Shown here piece by piece: positions 51,842-61,324 of a DNA stretch of 64,000 nucleotides. The DNA comes from Jeotgalicoccus psychrophilus DSM 19085 (lineage in GTDB: Bacteria; Bacillota; Bacilli; Staphylococcales; Salinicoccaceae). Made by a program: the position numbers and the translations under genes. Below the pieces are notes generated by a model. It searched no databases, was not told the origin of the DNA, and saw only the letters and a list, made by a program, of their open reading frames with translations. The stretch covers positions 209,005-273,004 of the forward strand of contig NZ_KE384464.1 in assembly GCF_000425845.1 (NCBI RefSeq), given 5' to 3'. Position 1 is the first letter of the stretch. Each line of letters begins with the position of its first letter.

Positions 51842-54493
51842 ATGAATTCAATATTAAATACATTAAAAACAATAATACCTCGCAGTATGAGAAAAAGGTT
51901 AATAAGAAAAGTAACGTTACAGGATATTACGCTTCATAGTGGATTCGTAGTCATCAATCTAACACTGAAAAACTTTTATAATTTTAACCTGAATAACAAG
52001 CTGAATATTACACTCTCAAATGGTGAGTATACTGAAACACTTGAGTACTCTATTGAAAAAAATATGCTGTCGATACAGCTTACTGACAGTACATTTAAAA
52101 AAACAACGGGGAATTCTTCTATTAAGATTTCTGTTGACGGTAAAAATATGATTATTGATTCCAATACGGATATTGAGAGTAAAACATCATTCTTTAAGGA
52201 TGGAAAATATTATAATATTCTGGTGAACGGTACTTTAATTCTTGAGCATCTTTTAGCGGAATATACTTTTAATCAATCTTATATCAATGCTGAGGAAATA
52301 AATGTTTCCTATGAGAATTTATCGATAAAATTTGATGCTGAAATTAATATGGAACGCTACAATATAGCACTGCTTTATGCCAATAAGATCGTTGAAGTAC
52401 CTAACACCGGCAGCAGGGCGGTAATGGCTGCTTCGGATTTTAGAAATATTACCATGGGCAGAGCAGCAGTTTATGTTGTTAAAGGTTTCGAAATGACACC
52501 GGTCAAGCTCAATATAGATGAAGTGAATTTAACGACCCAGGAACATAATCTAAAGTTTTTAAATGAGGATCATGAACTTTATGCGTATGTTGAAAACCAT
52601 GAGATTGAAATAACGAATGTTGCAGCTGAAATATCAGGGGACAATGTACTTATAAAAATGTCGTACAATGAAAGTTTTGACATTGATACATTTGTTGCCG
52701 TAGATACAATTTCCGGTGATGAAGAATCATTCGCAGTAAACAAAACCGCTCCCGGTGAACTTGCAGTATACGTTCCTCTAAGCGTACTGGTTAATGAGTT
52801 TTCAAGGAAAAAATTTAAGCTGATAACGGCCTCAGAGGAGCCCCTTACACTACAGCCTAATGTGACTCATGCAGATATGCTTGGTTTCGGTGAACGTCTC
52901 GTTCTTAATTACGAACACGAAAATATAAAACTCTGGTTTTATAAGAGAAAAGATACGGCGCTTGGCTTTAAAGTGACCCGCCCCCGTATGCGGAGACAGA
53001 TAACCGAGATTGAAGGTTTTAGTTTTGAAGGTTTCATAAAGGGTGAAGAAAACTTTATAGACTGTGACACCTATATAATTTTTGAAGATCGTTACAGTAA
53101 AGATTCAATTCAGGTTCGGGTCGATGACGAATTCACTATAAATTTGGCCGACTTAAATTTAATCTCAATTAAAAGTAAAGATAAAACAATATTAGATGTG
53201 TTTGTTGCAATGGTTCATAAAGACGGAGAAATAGTGCGGAAAGAAAAGATTAAATATAAGTTCTCCGACTATAACAAAGATAATTATTACGGCAGCTATT
53301 CTGAAAAGGACTCGGAAGACAGCGTTCATTATCACTTAATCACAACAACACCATTTGATAACCTTAAAATAGAAACATTCTCTATTCCGAAAGAAGTAGA
53401 AATACCCGGTGATACAACTGAGAAGGATTATAACATTTGGCTTGTCGGAGAGCGTTACGATACGGCACAGGATAACGGTTATGCATTCTACAAATATCTG
53501 CGCGAGCAGACAGACATAAACGCGTATTATACTATCGAAAGCGGGGCGCCTGATTATTACAAGATAAAATCGGATCCGCACGTATTGGTATTTGGTTCAG
53601 CAGAGCATTTCGACATCGCATTTAAAGCAGGTGTTCTGCTCGGCACACATGATCTTGAAAATCTGCTACCTTACAAGCCTGCACGCGGTTTTTTCAACTA
53701 CGAAGACACTGTAAAAGTATTCCTTCAGCATGGTGTGCTTGGCCGTAAGAGGGTGGAGTATCATAAAAAATATTACGATTTGCCGTTCGACTTATTTATA
53801 GTCAGCAGTGAACCCGAGAAGTACGACGTTGTAATGAAAAAACTTGGATACGATGATGAAGATGTTGCAATTACAGGGCTTGCCCGGTTTGATTCATTGC
53901 CTCGGGGGAACAAAACAAAAGATATACTGCTTATGCCGACCTGGCGTGACTGGATTAATACAGATGAGGCATTTCTGACGAGTAAATATTTCCATAACTA
54001 CAATGGGCTGATTCACAATGAACGCCTAATTAAAATTTTGGAAGATAATGACGTACAGCTGAACTTTTACCCGCATTACAGAGCGCAGATGTATTTTAAC
54101 GATGAAATTTTAAACCCGAGCAATAATATTAAATTTATTCAGCTCGGCACTCGGACAGTACAGGAACTCCTGATTGAGCATTCATTGTTAATAACGGATT
54201 ACTCGAGTGTGAGCTTTGACTTTACACTGATGAATAAGCCCGTTATTTACTATCACTTTGATGTCAGAAAATTTTTCAGACAGGGAAAACTCCGTCCGTT
54301 ATTCCAGACTTTTATCGGTGATATTGCGCGGACCGAAGATGATTTAATCGATTTAATTGAAACTCAGATTAAGCTGAACTTTAAATCGGATCAGCCTGAT
54401 ATTTCAGGCATATTTAAATATCAGGATCATGCTAATTCAGCACGGATATATGACAGTGTTAAAGATAAAATTAACAGTAAAATTAATAAGTAA
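51842..54493 (+). CDS. TagF-like glycerophosphotransferase with long N-terminal domain
   Basis: An 883-residue protein. About 500 N-terminal residues are beta-rich repeats without recognised motif; the C-terminal 370 form a CDP-glycerol:polyglycerophosphate transferase with LQHGVLG, LLMPTWRDW, FYPHYR and ITDYSSVSFDF, the catalytic histidines and the phosphate-binding loop. These enzymes build poly(glycerol- or ribitol-phosphate) chains at the membrane. ATG 51842 follows TAGGGG; the upstream ATG 51797 has no site. It converges on the tagB-like gene. Confidence 0.87.
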   Translation: MNSILNTLKTIIPRSMRKRLIRKVTLQDITLHSGFVVINLTLKNFYNFNLNNKLNITLSNGEYTETLEYSIEKNMLSIQLTDSTFKKTTGNSSIKISVDGKNMIIDSNTDIESKTSFFKDGKYYNILVNGTLILEHLLAEYTFNQSYINAEEINVSYENLSIKFDAEINMERYNIALLYANKIVEVPNTGSRAVMAASDFRNITMGRAAVYVVKGFEMTPVKLNIDEVNLTTQEHNLKFLNEDHELYAYVENHEIEITNVAAEISGDNVLIKMSYNESFDIDTFVAVDTISGDEESFAVNKTAPGELAVYVPLSVLVNEFSRKKFKLITASEEPLTLQPNVTHADMLGFGERLVLNYEHENIKLWFYKRKDTALGFKVTRPRMRRQITEIEGFSFEGFIKGEENFIDCDTYIIFEDRYSKDSIQVRVDDEFTINLADLNLISIKSKDKTILDVFVAMVHKDGEIVRKEKIKYKFSDYNKDNYYGSYSEKDSEDSVHYHLITTTPFDNLKIETFSIPKEVEIPGDTTEKDYNIWLVGERYDTAQDNGYAFYKYLREQTDINAYYTIESGAPDYYKIKSDPHVLVFGSAEHFDIAFKAGVLLGTHDLENLLPYKPARGFFNYEDTVKVFLQHGVLGRKRVEYHKKYYDLPFDLFIVSSEPEKYDVVMKKLGYDDEDVAITGLARFDSLPRGNKTKDILLMPTWRDWINTDEAFLTSKYFHNYNGLIHNERLIKILEDNDVQLNFYPHYRAQMYFNDEILNPSNNIKFIQLGTRTVQELLIEHSLLITDYSSVSFDFTLMNKPVIYYHFDVRKFFRQGKLRPLFQTFIGDIARTEDDLIDLIETQIKLNFKSDQPDISGIFKYQDHANSARIYDSVKDKINSKINK

Positions 54494-54527
54494 AAAGAAA
54501 CCATCCGGCTTAGGATGGTTTCTTTTT
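54492..54527. terminator. Bidirectional terminator
   Basis: Fifteen-base stem AAAAAGAAACCATCC/GGATGGTTTCTTTTT with a six-base loop between the convergent tagF- and tagB-like genes. Confidence 0.88.
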
Positions 54528-55677
54528 ACGTTCCGTATATATGCTTAACTAAATCTCTGCTCGACTGGCCGCTGCTGTATTTATTCCACTGGTCATTAAA
54601 ATCTGTAACTTTCTGGATATCGAAATTGTTTTCCTGTATCTCTTTAATAATATCTTCTGTACTGTACGCAATTGGACCGGGCATATATGATTCATAGTTA
54701 AACCAGATACCGCGTTCTTTTTCATACTCCTTTAAATCGTAGGGGAAGAATATCATAGGCTTATTCAGAATTGAAAATTCAAACGGTATCGACGAGTAAT
54801 CCGTAATCAGTATATCTGAAGAGACCAGCAGCGAGTTAATTTCAAAACCTGTTGAGACGTCAGTGACAAACTCATCATTATTAAAGCCGGACAGTTTAAC
54901 GGCAGGATGAAGTTTTAACAGCAGATGATACTCGCTGCCAAGACTTTTTTTCATCAAATCAATACTTAGATTTACATCTGCCAGTTCAAATTGATGATCT
55001 CTGAATGTGGGTGCATAGAGCAGTACTTTCTTACCTGTAAGTTCTGGCAGCGCAGCATGTACTTTTTTTGCTGCGTTGTTAACAGCCTCTCTACTGTAAA
55101 AGAAATCAGTTCTCGGGACACCGGTTTTGATCATGCGGCTGTCATCTGCTTCAAAGGCTTCACCAAATATATAAGCCATTTCATCCGAACCGACAGCAAA
55201 GTAATGGAATCTGCTGTAGACTTTTTTAAAGCGGTCATATGTGCTGCTCCGTCGGTCTTTTATTGTTTTATCTCTGTATCCAAAATATTTCACCGCACCA
55301 TTGGCATGCCATAATTGAGTACATTTTACTGAGGCACGGAAATTACAGGCAGCGAGTACCACGTGATAGTTATCGATAAAAATATACTTACCTGTCGCGA
55401 GATGATACATTCCCCTGATTAAAGAGAAAACTTTGCGCGGAGTAAAATCAACGATATTATCTGCCTTGATATTGTTAAACGTTTTTTGTGAGCGGGGTTC
55501 TTTTAATATGTAAATTTCTGATGAGGTCTGTTTCTTTACTTCATCAATGACATATTCTATATTGTCACCGAACGATGACAGCATTATCGTTTTGTCTTTC
55601 AGCGGCATCAGACTAAATATATTAAAGATAGTGCTGAGCACAGCAAGGTAAAAAGCAATGGCTGCTTCTTTAATCAT
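54526..55677 (-). CDS. tagB: TagB-type CDP-glycerol glycerophosphotransferase
   Basis: A 383-residue enzyme with an N-terminal hydrophobic segment (about 3-25) and the family motifs [28 protein letters not shown] and [12 protein letters not shown]. TagB adds the first glycerol phosphate to the ManNAc-GlcNAc-lipid primer of wall teichoic acid. It overlaps the end of tagD by eight bases on the same strand, so the two are one operon. The first-step role is inferred from its size and tagD pairing; it could be a later-acting paralogue. Confidence 0.85.
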   Translation of the reverse strand: MIKEAAIAFYLAVLSTIFNIFSLMPLKDKTIMLSSFGDNIEYVIDEVKKQTSSEIYILKEPRSQKTFNNIKADNIVDFTPRKVFSLIRGMYHLATGKYIFIDNYHVVLAACNFRASVKCTQLWHANGAVKYFGYRDKTIKDRRSSTYDRFKKVYSRFHYFAVGSDEMAYIFGEAFEADDSRMIKTGVPRTDFFYSREAVNNAAKKVHAALPELTGKKVLLYAPTFRDHQFELADVNLSIDLMKKSLGSEYHLLLKLHPAVKLSGFNNDEFVTDVSTGFEINSLLVSSDILITDYSSIPFEFSILNKPMIFFPYDLKEYEKERGIWFNYESYMPGPIAYSTEDIIKEIQENNFDIQKVTDFNDQWNKYSSGQSSRDLVKHIYGT

Positions 55678-56065
55678 TTTTCTGCTTTAGCTCGTCTTTA
55701 ATTTTTGTTGTTGAAACCCCGCTCGTTCTCGGCAGATAAACGACTTCACAATATTCTTTAAGAAAATCGAATTCACCTTCCCAGTCATTGCCCATTACAA
55801 AAGTATCGACACTGTATTTTTTGACGTCTTCGACTTTCTGGTCCCAGTCATTCTCGCCGATAACTTCATCGACATATTTAATTGCTTCGAGAATTTGTTT
55901 GCGCTCTTCGAATGAATGGTAAGCCTCTTTGTGCTTAAGAGTATTGAACTCATCTGTTGATACAGCAACGATTAAATAGTCTCCAAGTTCTTTCGCACGT
56001 CGCAGTATATTTATGTGTCCTGTATGAAGCAGGTCGAATGTTCCGTAAGTAATTACTTTTTTCAT
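55670..56065 (-). CDS. tagD: Glycerol-3-phosphate cytidylyltransferase TagD
   Basis: A 131-residue nucleotidyltransferase that makes CDP-glycerol from CTP and glycerol-3-phosphate. HTGH (residues 14-17) and the C-terminal [10 protein letters not shown] loop, both needed for CTP binding, are intact, and the length is that of TagD. It supplies the tagB/tagF enzymes next to it. The ATG lies after a good GGAGG site; it is divergent from the tagF-like gene at 56161. Confidence 0.96.
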   Translation of the reverse strand: MKKVITYGTFDLLHTGHINILRRAKELGDYLIVAVSTDEFNTLKHKEAYHSFEERKQILEAIKYVDEVIGENDWDQKVEDVKKYSVDTFVMGNDWEGEFDFLKEYCEVVYLPRTSGVSTTKIKDELKQKND

Positions 56066-56160
56066 GATAATTTGCCTCCGTTAAAGCATTATTAAAGTGT
56101 TTTGTAGTATTATGAATTATAGCATAAGATAATTATGAAAACTTTGCAGGTGTGGTGGAT

Positions 56161-57354
56161 ATGAAAAAAATTAAAAATTTAGCATTAAAATTATATAAAA
56201 TAGCATTCTGGATATGCGGAAAGTCTTTTAATAAAGATAATTCGCTGATTATTTTTGAGAGTTTCCTCGGAAAACAGTATAGTGATAATCCTCGGGCACT
56301 ATACGAATATATGTCGATTCATTACCCGGAATACAGATTTATGTGGAGTGTCGATAAGCGATACACTGATGTGTTTGAACGTTACGACATTCCTCATATA
56401 AAGAGATTTTCTCTCAGCTGGATGATTTATATGAATAAAGCGGTACTGTGGATTTCAAACAGCAGATTACCGCTCTGGATTCCAAAGCCAAAAGGGACGA
56501 CGTATTTGCAGACATGGCATGGCACGCCGCTTAAAAAACTTGCGGTTGATATGGATGAAGTCCATATGCCCGGCACTGACACAGAACGCTACAAACGCAA
56601 CTTCACCCGTGAATCTGCAAAGTGGGATTTTTTAGTCTCACCGAATGAATATTCAACTGAAATATTTAAAAGAGCGTTTAAATTTGAGAACCACATGCTG
56701 GAAACCGGATATCCCCGCAACGACTTCCTGTTTACTAACAGCGATGATGAAGCGATTCAAAACCTGAAAAAAGATTTGAATCTGCCTGAGGATAAGAAGG
56801 TGATTTTATATGCCCCGACCTGGCGAGATGATTCTTATCATGGTAAAGGACGCTATAAATTTAATCTGGAATTCGATTTGAAAGAAATGTACGAAGCATT
56901 GTCTGACGAATATATTATTATTTTGAGAATGCATTATCTGGTCAGTGAGAATCTTGACATCAGCGAATATGAAGGTTTTATTTATGATTACTCGAAATAC
57001 GAAGAAATCAGGGATTTATATGTCATTTCAGATATGCTGATTACAGATTATTCATCAGTATTTTTCGATTATGCAAACTTAAAAAGACCGATGATATTCT
57101 ACGTTTATGATATCGATAATTATAGAGACAAACTCAGAGGGTTTTACTTTGATTTTGAAAAGAAAGCTCCGGGACCGCTCGTTACTACGACAAACGAGCT
57201 CCTTACAGCAATTGAAAATACGAAAAATGAAGACTTTAACGAAGTATATAATACTGCAGAATTCCGCAGCAGATTCGGTGCACTTGAAGACGGTAAAGCG
57301 TCACAGCGTGTTGCTGATGAAGTTATTTGTTATTTAAGAAGTAAAATTGTATAA
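56161..57354 (+). CDS. TagF/TagB-family teichoic acid glycerophosphotransferase
   Basis: A 397-residue enzyme with one near-N-terminal hydrophobic stretch and LQTWHGTPLKKL, ILYAPTWRDD, LRMHYLV and LITDYSSVFFDY. The WHGTPLKKL form is typical of the polymerases TagF and TarL/TarF rather than TagB. Length corresponds to the catalytic part only. It likely extends the glycerol-phosphate chain of wall teichoic acid. ATG 56161 follows GGTGTGGTGG. The exporter genes tagG and tagH follow on the same strand. Confidence 0.88.
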   Translation: MKKIKNLALKLYKIAFWICGKSFNKDNSLIIFESFLGKQYSDNPRALYEYMSIHYPEYRFMWSVDKRYTDVFERYDIPHIKRFSLSWMIYMNKAVLWISNSRLPLWIPKPKGTTYLQTWHGTPLKKLAVDMDEVHMPGTDTERYKRNFTRESAKWDFLVSPNEYSTEIFKRAFKFENHMLETGYPRNDFLFTNSDDEAIQNLKKDLNLPEDKKVILYAPTWRDDSYHGKGRYKFNLEFDLKEMYEALSDEYIIILRMHYLVSENLDISEYEGFIYDYSKYEEIRDLYVISDMLITDYSSVFFDYANLKRPMIFYVYDIDNYRDKLRGFYFDFEKKAPGPLVTTTNELLTAIENTKNEDFNEVYNTAEFRSRFGALEDGKASQRVADEVICYLRSKIV

Positions 57355-57391
57355 TTCACCATTGATGAAAATTTGAGGTTGTGAGTAACTT

Positions 57392-58213
57392 ATGAAATCC
57401 ATGTGGAAAGTATTGCAGGAACAAATTGCCCACTTTTATTTAGTGCGGCGCCTGTCAGTTTATGATGTGAAAAGTAAGAATCAGAATAATTATTTAGGCA
57501 TAGTGTGGGAAGTATTGACTCCGGTTATCAGTATTCTTATATACTGGTTTGTGTTTGGTACATTAAGGTCCCGTGCACCAATTGAAATGGGTGGTATGGA
57601 AGTACCGTTCTTCTTCTGGCTGTTTATAGGATTTGTCGTCTGGACATTTTTCTATCAGGCAAGTATAGAATCGTCCAAATCGATTTATACCAGACTGAAG
57701 ATGCTGTCAAAAATGAATTTCCCGTTAAGTGTAATACCTAATATTCCGATATTTTCAAAGTTTTATACGCATTTAATTATGCTTACTATCGCTTTTATCG
57801 TGTTCCAGTTTGCAGGCTACTATGTCAGCGTATACTTTATTCAGATTCCGTATTTTATTTTTGCAACGTACGTGCTGATATATTCGTTTGCTTTGATTAC
57901 ATCAACACTGTCAACGCTAATTCGGGACGTTCATTTAGTGCTTAACTCGCTGCTGCGCATGCTGCTTTATTTATCAGGCGTGCTGTGGCCGCTGTCGATG
58001 CTGTCGGGTTTCCCAACGCTGATGGTGATTATGCAGTTAAATCCGCTGGTATATTTAATTGAGGGTTACCGTGCTGCATTTTTTGGCACAGAATGGTTCC
58101 TTGTTACACAGTGGGAATATTCATTATACTTCTGGGGACTGATGTTCGTTATGCTGTTTATCGGTTCGGTGCTGCATATTAAATTCAGACGTAATTTTAT
58201 CGATTACTTATAA
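57392..58213 (+). CDS. tagG: Teichoic acid export permease TagG
   Basis: A 273-residue ABC-2 permease with six helices; the N-terminus (VRRLSVYDVKSKNQNNYLGIVWE) and C-terminus (IKFRRNFIDYL) match its paralogue at 37.2 kb and TagG/TarG. It forms the wall teichoic acid flippase with TagH, whose gene begins 12 bases later. Its place between a tagF-like gene and tagH argues that this, not the first exporter, is the housekeeping teichoic acid transporter. Confidence 0.92.
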   Translation: MKSMWKVLQEQIAHFYLVRRLSVYDVKSKNQNNYLGIVWEVLTPVISILIYWFVFGTLRSRAPIEMGGMEVPFFFWLFIGFVVWTFFYQASIESSKSIYTRLKMLSKMNFPLSVIPNIPIFSKFYTHLIMLTIAFIVFQFAGYYVSVYFIQIPYFIFATYVLIYSFALITSTLSTLIRDVHLVLNSLLRMLLYLSGVLWPLSMLSGFPTLMVIMQLNPLVYLIEGYRAAFFGTEWFLVTQWEYSLYFWGLMFVMLFIGSVLHIKFRRNFIDYL

Positions 58214-58225
58214 TGGGGTTTAAAA

Positions 58226-59587
58226 ATGACAAAAGCTATTATTACTAAAAATGTCGTGAAAAAATATAAACTTTACGAGAATCAGAAGGAGCGCATGCTT
58301 GATCTTATTAGTCCTAAAGGGCATGGTGAGGACTTTTATGCGCTGAACGGTGTGAATTTTGAGGCGGATAGAGGCGATGTTGTCGGTTTTATCGGCATTA
58401 ACGGTTCCGGTAAGTCGACGCTGTCGAACATTATTGCAGGCATCGTCCCTGAAACCAGCGGGGAAGTACAGGTAAACGGTCAGCCCGCGCTTATCGCAGT
58501 CGCTGCAGGTTTAAATGATGATTTAACAGGGCGCGATAATATAGAGCTGAAGTGTTTAATGCTCGGATTTTCAAAGGATGAAATTAAAGCGCTCGAACCT
58601 GAAATTATTGAGTTTGCAGAACTTGAAAACTTTATCGATCAGCCGGTTAAATCGTACTCAAGCGGAATGAAATCAAGACTCGGTTTTGCTATCAGTGTAA
58701 AAGTGGATCCGGATATTTTAATTATAGACGAGGCGCTGTCGGTCGGAGATAAAGCATTTGCAGATAAAAGTCTGAAAAAAATGCTCGAATTTAAAGACCA
58801 GGGAAAAACGATGATTTTTGTCAGCCACTCTATTGGACAAATGAAATCGTTCTGCGATAAAATTCTGTGGCTCGAATTTGGACGTGTTAAAGCGTTCGGC
58901 GAGGTCAAAGATGTACTGCCGCTGTATGAAGCTTTCCTTTTAAAATGGCAAAATATGCAAAAAGATGAAAGAGATTTATACAGAACTAAAATAATGTCGA
59001 AAGATCCAAGCGAAAATAAATATAAAAAGCTTGGCGATTTAATGGTACTGGATGACGATGAAGAACTTGAGGCATCTCATACCTACTCGGTGCGGCCGGT
59101 CAGCAAACTGGTGCATTTAAAAGCCTATACGACGTATGTATACAAAGCGCCGAATGAAGAAGATGGCAAAACGGATGCTCAGCATTTAAAGAATAAAGTA
59201 TATTACGTAAAAAGAGAAGCGACATACCAGTTTGAGAATTATTACCTGCTGAGTACTAAACCAAGCGGGGAAGATGGTGTTATCGGATGGATCAGAGGAA
59301 TAGAAACATCTGCGCATGTTCATACACTTGTGGACAATGACAAAAAAACATTTTACTTAAAAGGGCGCGGCTATGCATCGACTGAACCGTGGGGCGGTAA
59401 GCGCCAGTATGTTCATGAATCTCTTGAACAACATAAAGGATTACCTTTTAATGTGAATGAAACAATTTTAGTCGGCAATAATATCTGGTACAGAGGAATT
59501 ATTGAAGGCGAAAATGAATCTGCATGGGTACACAGCAACAATGTGGCAGCTGATATAGAAGAATTAAATGATGATCAAAATGATTAA
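58226..59587 (+). CDS. tagH: Teichoic acid export ATPase TagH with SH3/GW-like C-terminal repeats
   Basis: A 453-residue protein. The ATPase (1-240) has GINGSGKST, SYSSGMKSRLGFA and ILIIDEALS. Instead of the transmembrane helix of the first TagH, a long soluble region follows (about 285-453) with beta-rich repeats: TTYVYKAP, YYLLSTKPSGEDGVIGWIRG and NNIWYRGIIEGENESAWVHS, similar to GW/SH3 modules. TagH of other Firmicutes also has an extra C-terminal domain after a membrane helix; here no helix precedes it. It closes the tagF-tagG-tagH operon. Confidence 0.9.
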   Translation: MTKAIITKNVVKKYKLYENQKERMLDLISPKGHGEDFYALNGVNFEADRGDVVGFIGINGSGKSTLSNIIAGIVPETSGEVQVNGQPALIAVAAGLNDDLTGRDNIELKCLMLGFSKDEIKALEPEIIEFAELENFIDQPVKSYSSGMKSRLGFAISVKVDPDILIIDEALSVGDKAFADKSLKKMLEFKDQGKTMIFVSHSIGQMKSFCDKILWLEFGRVKAFGEVKDVLPLYEAFLLKWQNMQKDERDLYRTKIMSKDPSENKYKKLGDLMVLDDDEELEASHTYSVRPVSKLVHLKAYTTYVYKAPNEEDGKTDAQHLKNKVYYVKREATYQFENYYLLSTKPSGEDGVIGWIRGIETSAHVHTLVDNDKKTFYLKGRGYASTEPWGGKRQYVHESLEQHKGLPFNVNETILVGNNIWYRGIIEGENESAWVHSNNVAADIEELNDDQND

Positions 59588-59612
59588 GAGGTGCTTGTGC
59601 ACCTCTTAATTT
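59583..59612. terminator. Bidirectional terminator after tagH
   Basis: Twelve-base stem ATTAAGAGGTGC/GCACCTCTTAAT, loop TTGT, between tagH and the convergent phosphodiesterase gene. The T tract is weak. Confidence 0.75.
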
Positions 59613-59614
59613 GT

Positions 59615-60325
59615 TTAATACAAAGTTTCTGACGATGTGAAGAAACCATCGGCACCAAGACTTGTCAGCCGGTCGGCTTCTTTTTGACTCTTCACAGTAT
59701 ATGGATAGACTTTTAAACCGTATTTGTGGCATTCTTCAATGAATGCAGCATTGGCAATTTTTTTATGCGGATGCACACTGACAGCATTGAGTCCTGTCAT
59801 GCTTACATACTTTCCGGCATTAATCATTGGATAATGTATTAGGAATCCGAGTTTAATATTTGGATTGCATTCTGCAATGCGGAGCAGAGCCGTATGATCA
59901 AATGATGAGACTATAATATTATCGAGATTATAATGCTTGAGTACAAGGTCTGCGATATGCTTTTCTATACCGATATGACGCTCAGGAGAATTTTTAATTT
60001 CAATATTAATTAAAATATCATCAGGCATAAACTGAAGCACATTTTCTAAAGAAGGTATTGTAGCACCTGCGAATTTCTCGTCAAAATATTTACCGACATC
60101 TATAGACTGCAGTTCATCATAAGTATATTGATTAACTGCAAGTTTTGCGTCTTTATTATAACGTTTCAGTTTGTAATCATGAACGATTACAGGTACGCTG
60201 TCTTTCGTCAGCTGGACATCCAGTTCAATCGCACGGGCGCCGTAATCAAGCGCTGTATTAAAGGCGATTTCAGTGTTTTCAGGTGCAACAGATTCAGCAC
60301 CGCGGTGTGCAAACACAGTAACCAT
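59615..60325 (-). CDS. Cytosolic glycerophosphodiester phosphodiesterase
   Basis: A 236-residue GDPD enzyme (GlpQ/UgpQ type): catalytic AHRGAESVAPENT at the N-terminus, ELDVQLTKD and VIVHDYKL with the metal-binding Glu and Asp, and EIKN. It hydrolyses glycerophosphodiesters to glycerol-3-phosphate. No signal peptide is present, so it works inside, possibly recovering glycerol-3-phosphate from lipid or teichoic acid turnover. GGAGTG precedes the ATG. It is divergent from tagA. Confidence 0.92.
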   Translation of the reverse strand: MVTVFAHRGAESVAPENTEIAFNTALDYGARAIELDVQLTKDSVPVIVHDYKLKRYNKDAKLAVNQYTYDELQSIDVGKYFDEKFAGATIPSLENVLQFMPDDILINIEIKNSPERHIGIEKHIADLVLKHYNLDNIIVSSFDHTALLRIAECNPNIKLGFLIHYPMINAGKYVSMTGLNAVSVHPHKKIANAAFIEECHKYGLKVYPYTVKSQKEADRLTSLGADGFFTSSETLY

Positions 60326-60422
60326 ATAAATTCACTCCAATTTTAATTAGACTTTAATATTCATAGTGTAACATCTGAAAGTAAATAAATTATTAAGAAG
60401 ATGTAAGAAAGGAAGAATCGCT

Positions 60423-61220
60423 GTGACGGTAAAATATAACACTGTTAAGCTGATGGACATTGATTTTATCAATATATCCAGATATTCGTTTTTAAATAAA
60501 ATAGTCTATCCAGCTATCGAACAAGAGAAAAAATGTTTTATCGTCACGGCAAACCCGGAAGTTGTGATTGCAACACGGGATGATCCAGACTTTAAAACAA
60601 TAGTGAAAAGCGCAGATTACGTTCTTGCTGACGGTATCGGGGTCGTTAATGCATCGAAGCTTATCAATAATCCGATTAAAGAACGAGTCACAGGTGTAGA
60701 TTTGATGTACGACCTGCTTAAATATGCGTCTGATAATAAGAAACGCGTATTCTTCTTAGGAGCCAGTGAAGAAGTAAATATTAAAGTAACAGAAATTGTC
60801 GAAAAGGACTATCCCGGCCTGATAATAGCAGGCAGAAAGAACGGCTACTTTAACAGATATGATGATGATATCGCAGATTATATAGCCGGTACAAAACCGG
60901 ATATTGTCTTCGCTGCACTTGGTGCCAAACGGCAGGAAGGCTGGATACATCATTATATGGACAAATTCGATAAAGGAATATTTATCGGGGTCGGCGGCAG
61001 TTTCGATGTACTGAGCGGACAGATTAAACGGGCACCTGAGATATGGATTAAACTGCAGCTCGAGTGGCTGTACCGTTTAATAAAAGAACCTCACAGAATG
61101 AAGCGGGATTTAAAAGTTTTGGAATTCATGCTGCTGCATGTGCCGGTACTTAAAAGAATTATGAAATGGCTTGGTTTCTCCAAGTCCAAATCAAGATCAA
61201 CCCGGGACGGCATACGCTGA
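60423..61220 (+). CDS. tagA: N-acetylmannosaminyltransferase TagA
   Basis: A 265-residue WecG/TagA/CpsF-family transferase that adds ManNAc to GlcNAc-PP-undecaprenol, the committed step of wall teichoic acid synthesis. Family motifs TANPEVVIATRD, LADGIGVV, FFLGASEEV and VFAALGAKRQEGW are all visible, and the basic C-terminal tail fits membrane association. GTG is the start, behind AAGGAAG. It is transcribed alone and ends at a strong terminator. Confidence 0.94.
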   Translation: MTVKYNTVKLMDIDFINISRYSFLNKIVYPAIEQEKKCFIVTANPEVVIATRDDPDFKTIVKSADYVLADGIGVVNASKLINNPIKERVTGVDLMYDLLKYASDNKKRVFFLGASEEVNIKVTEIVEKDYPGLIIAGRKNGYFNRYDDDIADYIAGTKPDIVFAALGAKRQEGWIHHYMDKFDKGIFIGVGGSFDVLSGQIKRAPEIWIKLQLEWLYRLIKEPHRMKRDLKVLEFMLLHVPVLKRIMKWLGFSKSKSRSTRDGIR

Positions 61221-61222
61221 TG

Positions 61223-61255
61223 AAAAACAGGGCAGAGTAATCTGCCCTGTTTTTC
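61223..61255 (+). terminator. Terminator after tagA
   Basis: Thirteen-base stem AAAACAGGGCAGA/TCTGCCCTGTTTT around GTAA, then T4. Confidence 0.9.
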
Positions 61256-61324
61256 TATAGTTAAATATTTTTTTATGGTAAAATATTTTTAAGATTCAGA
61301 ACACCATGCAGCGGGGGAGATTGA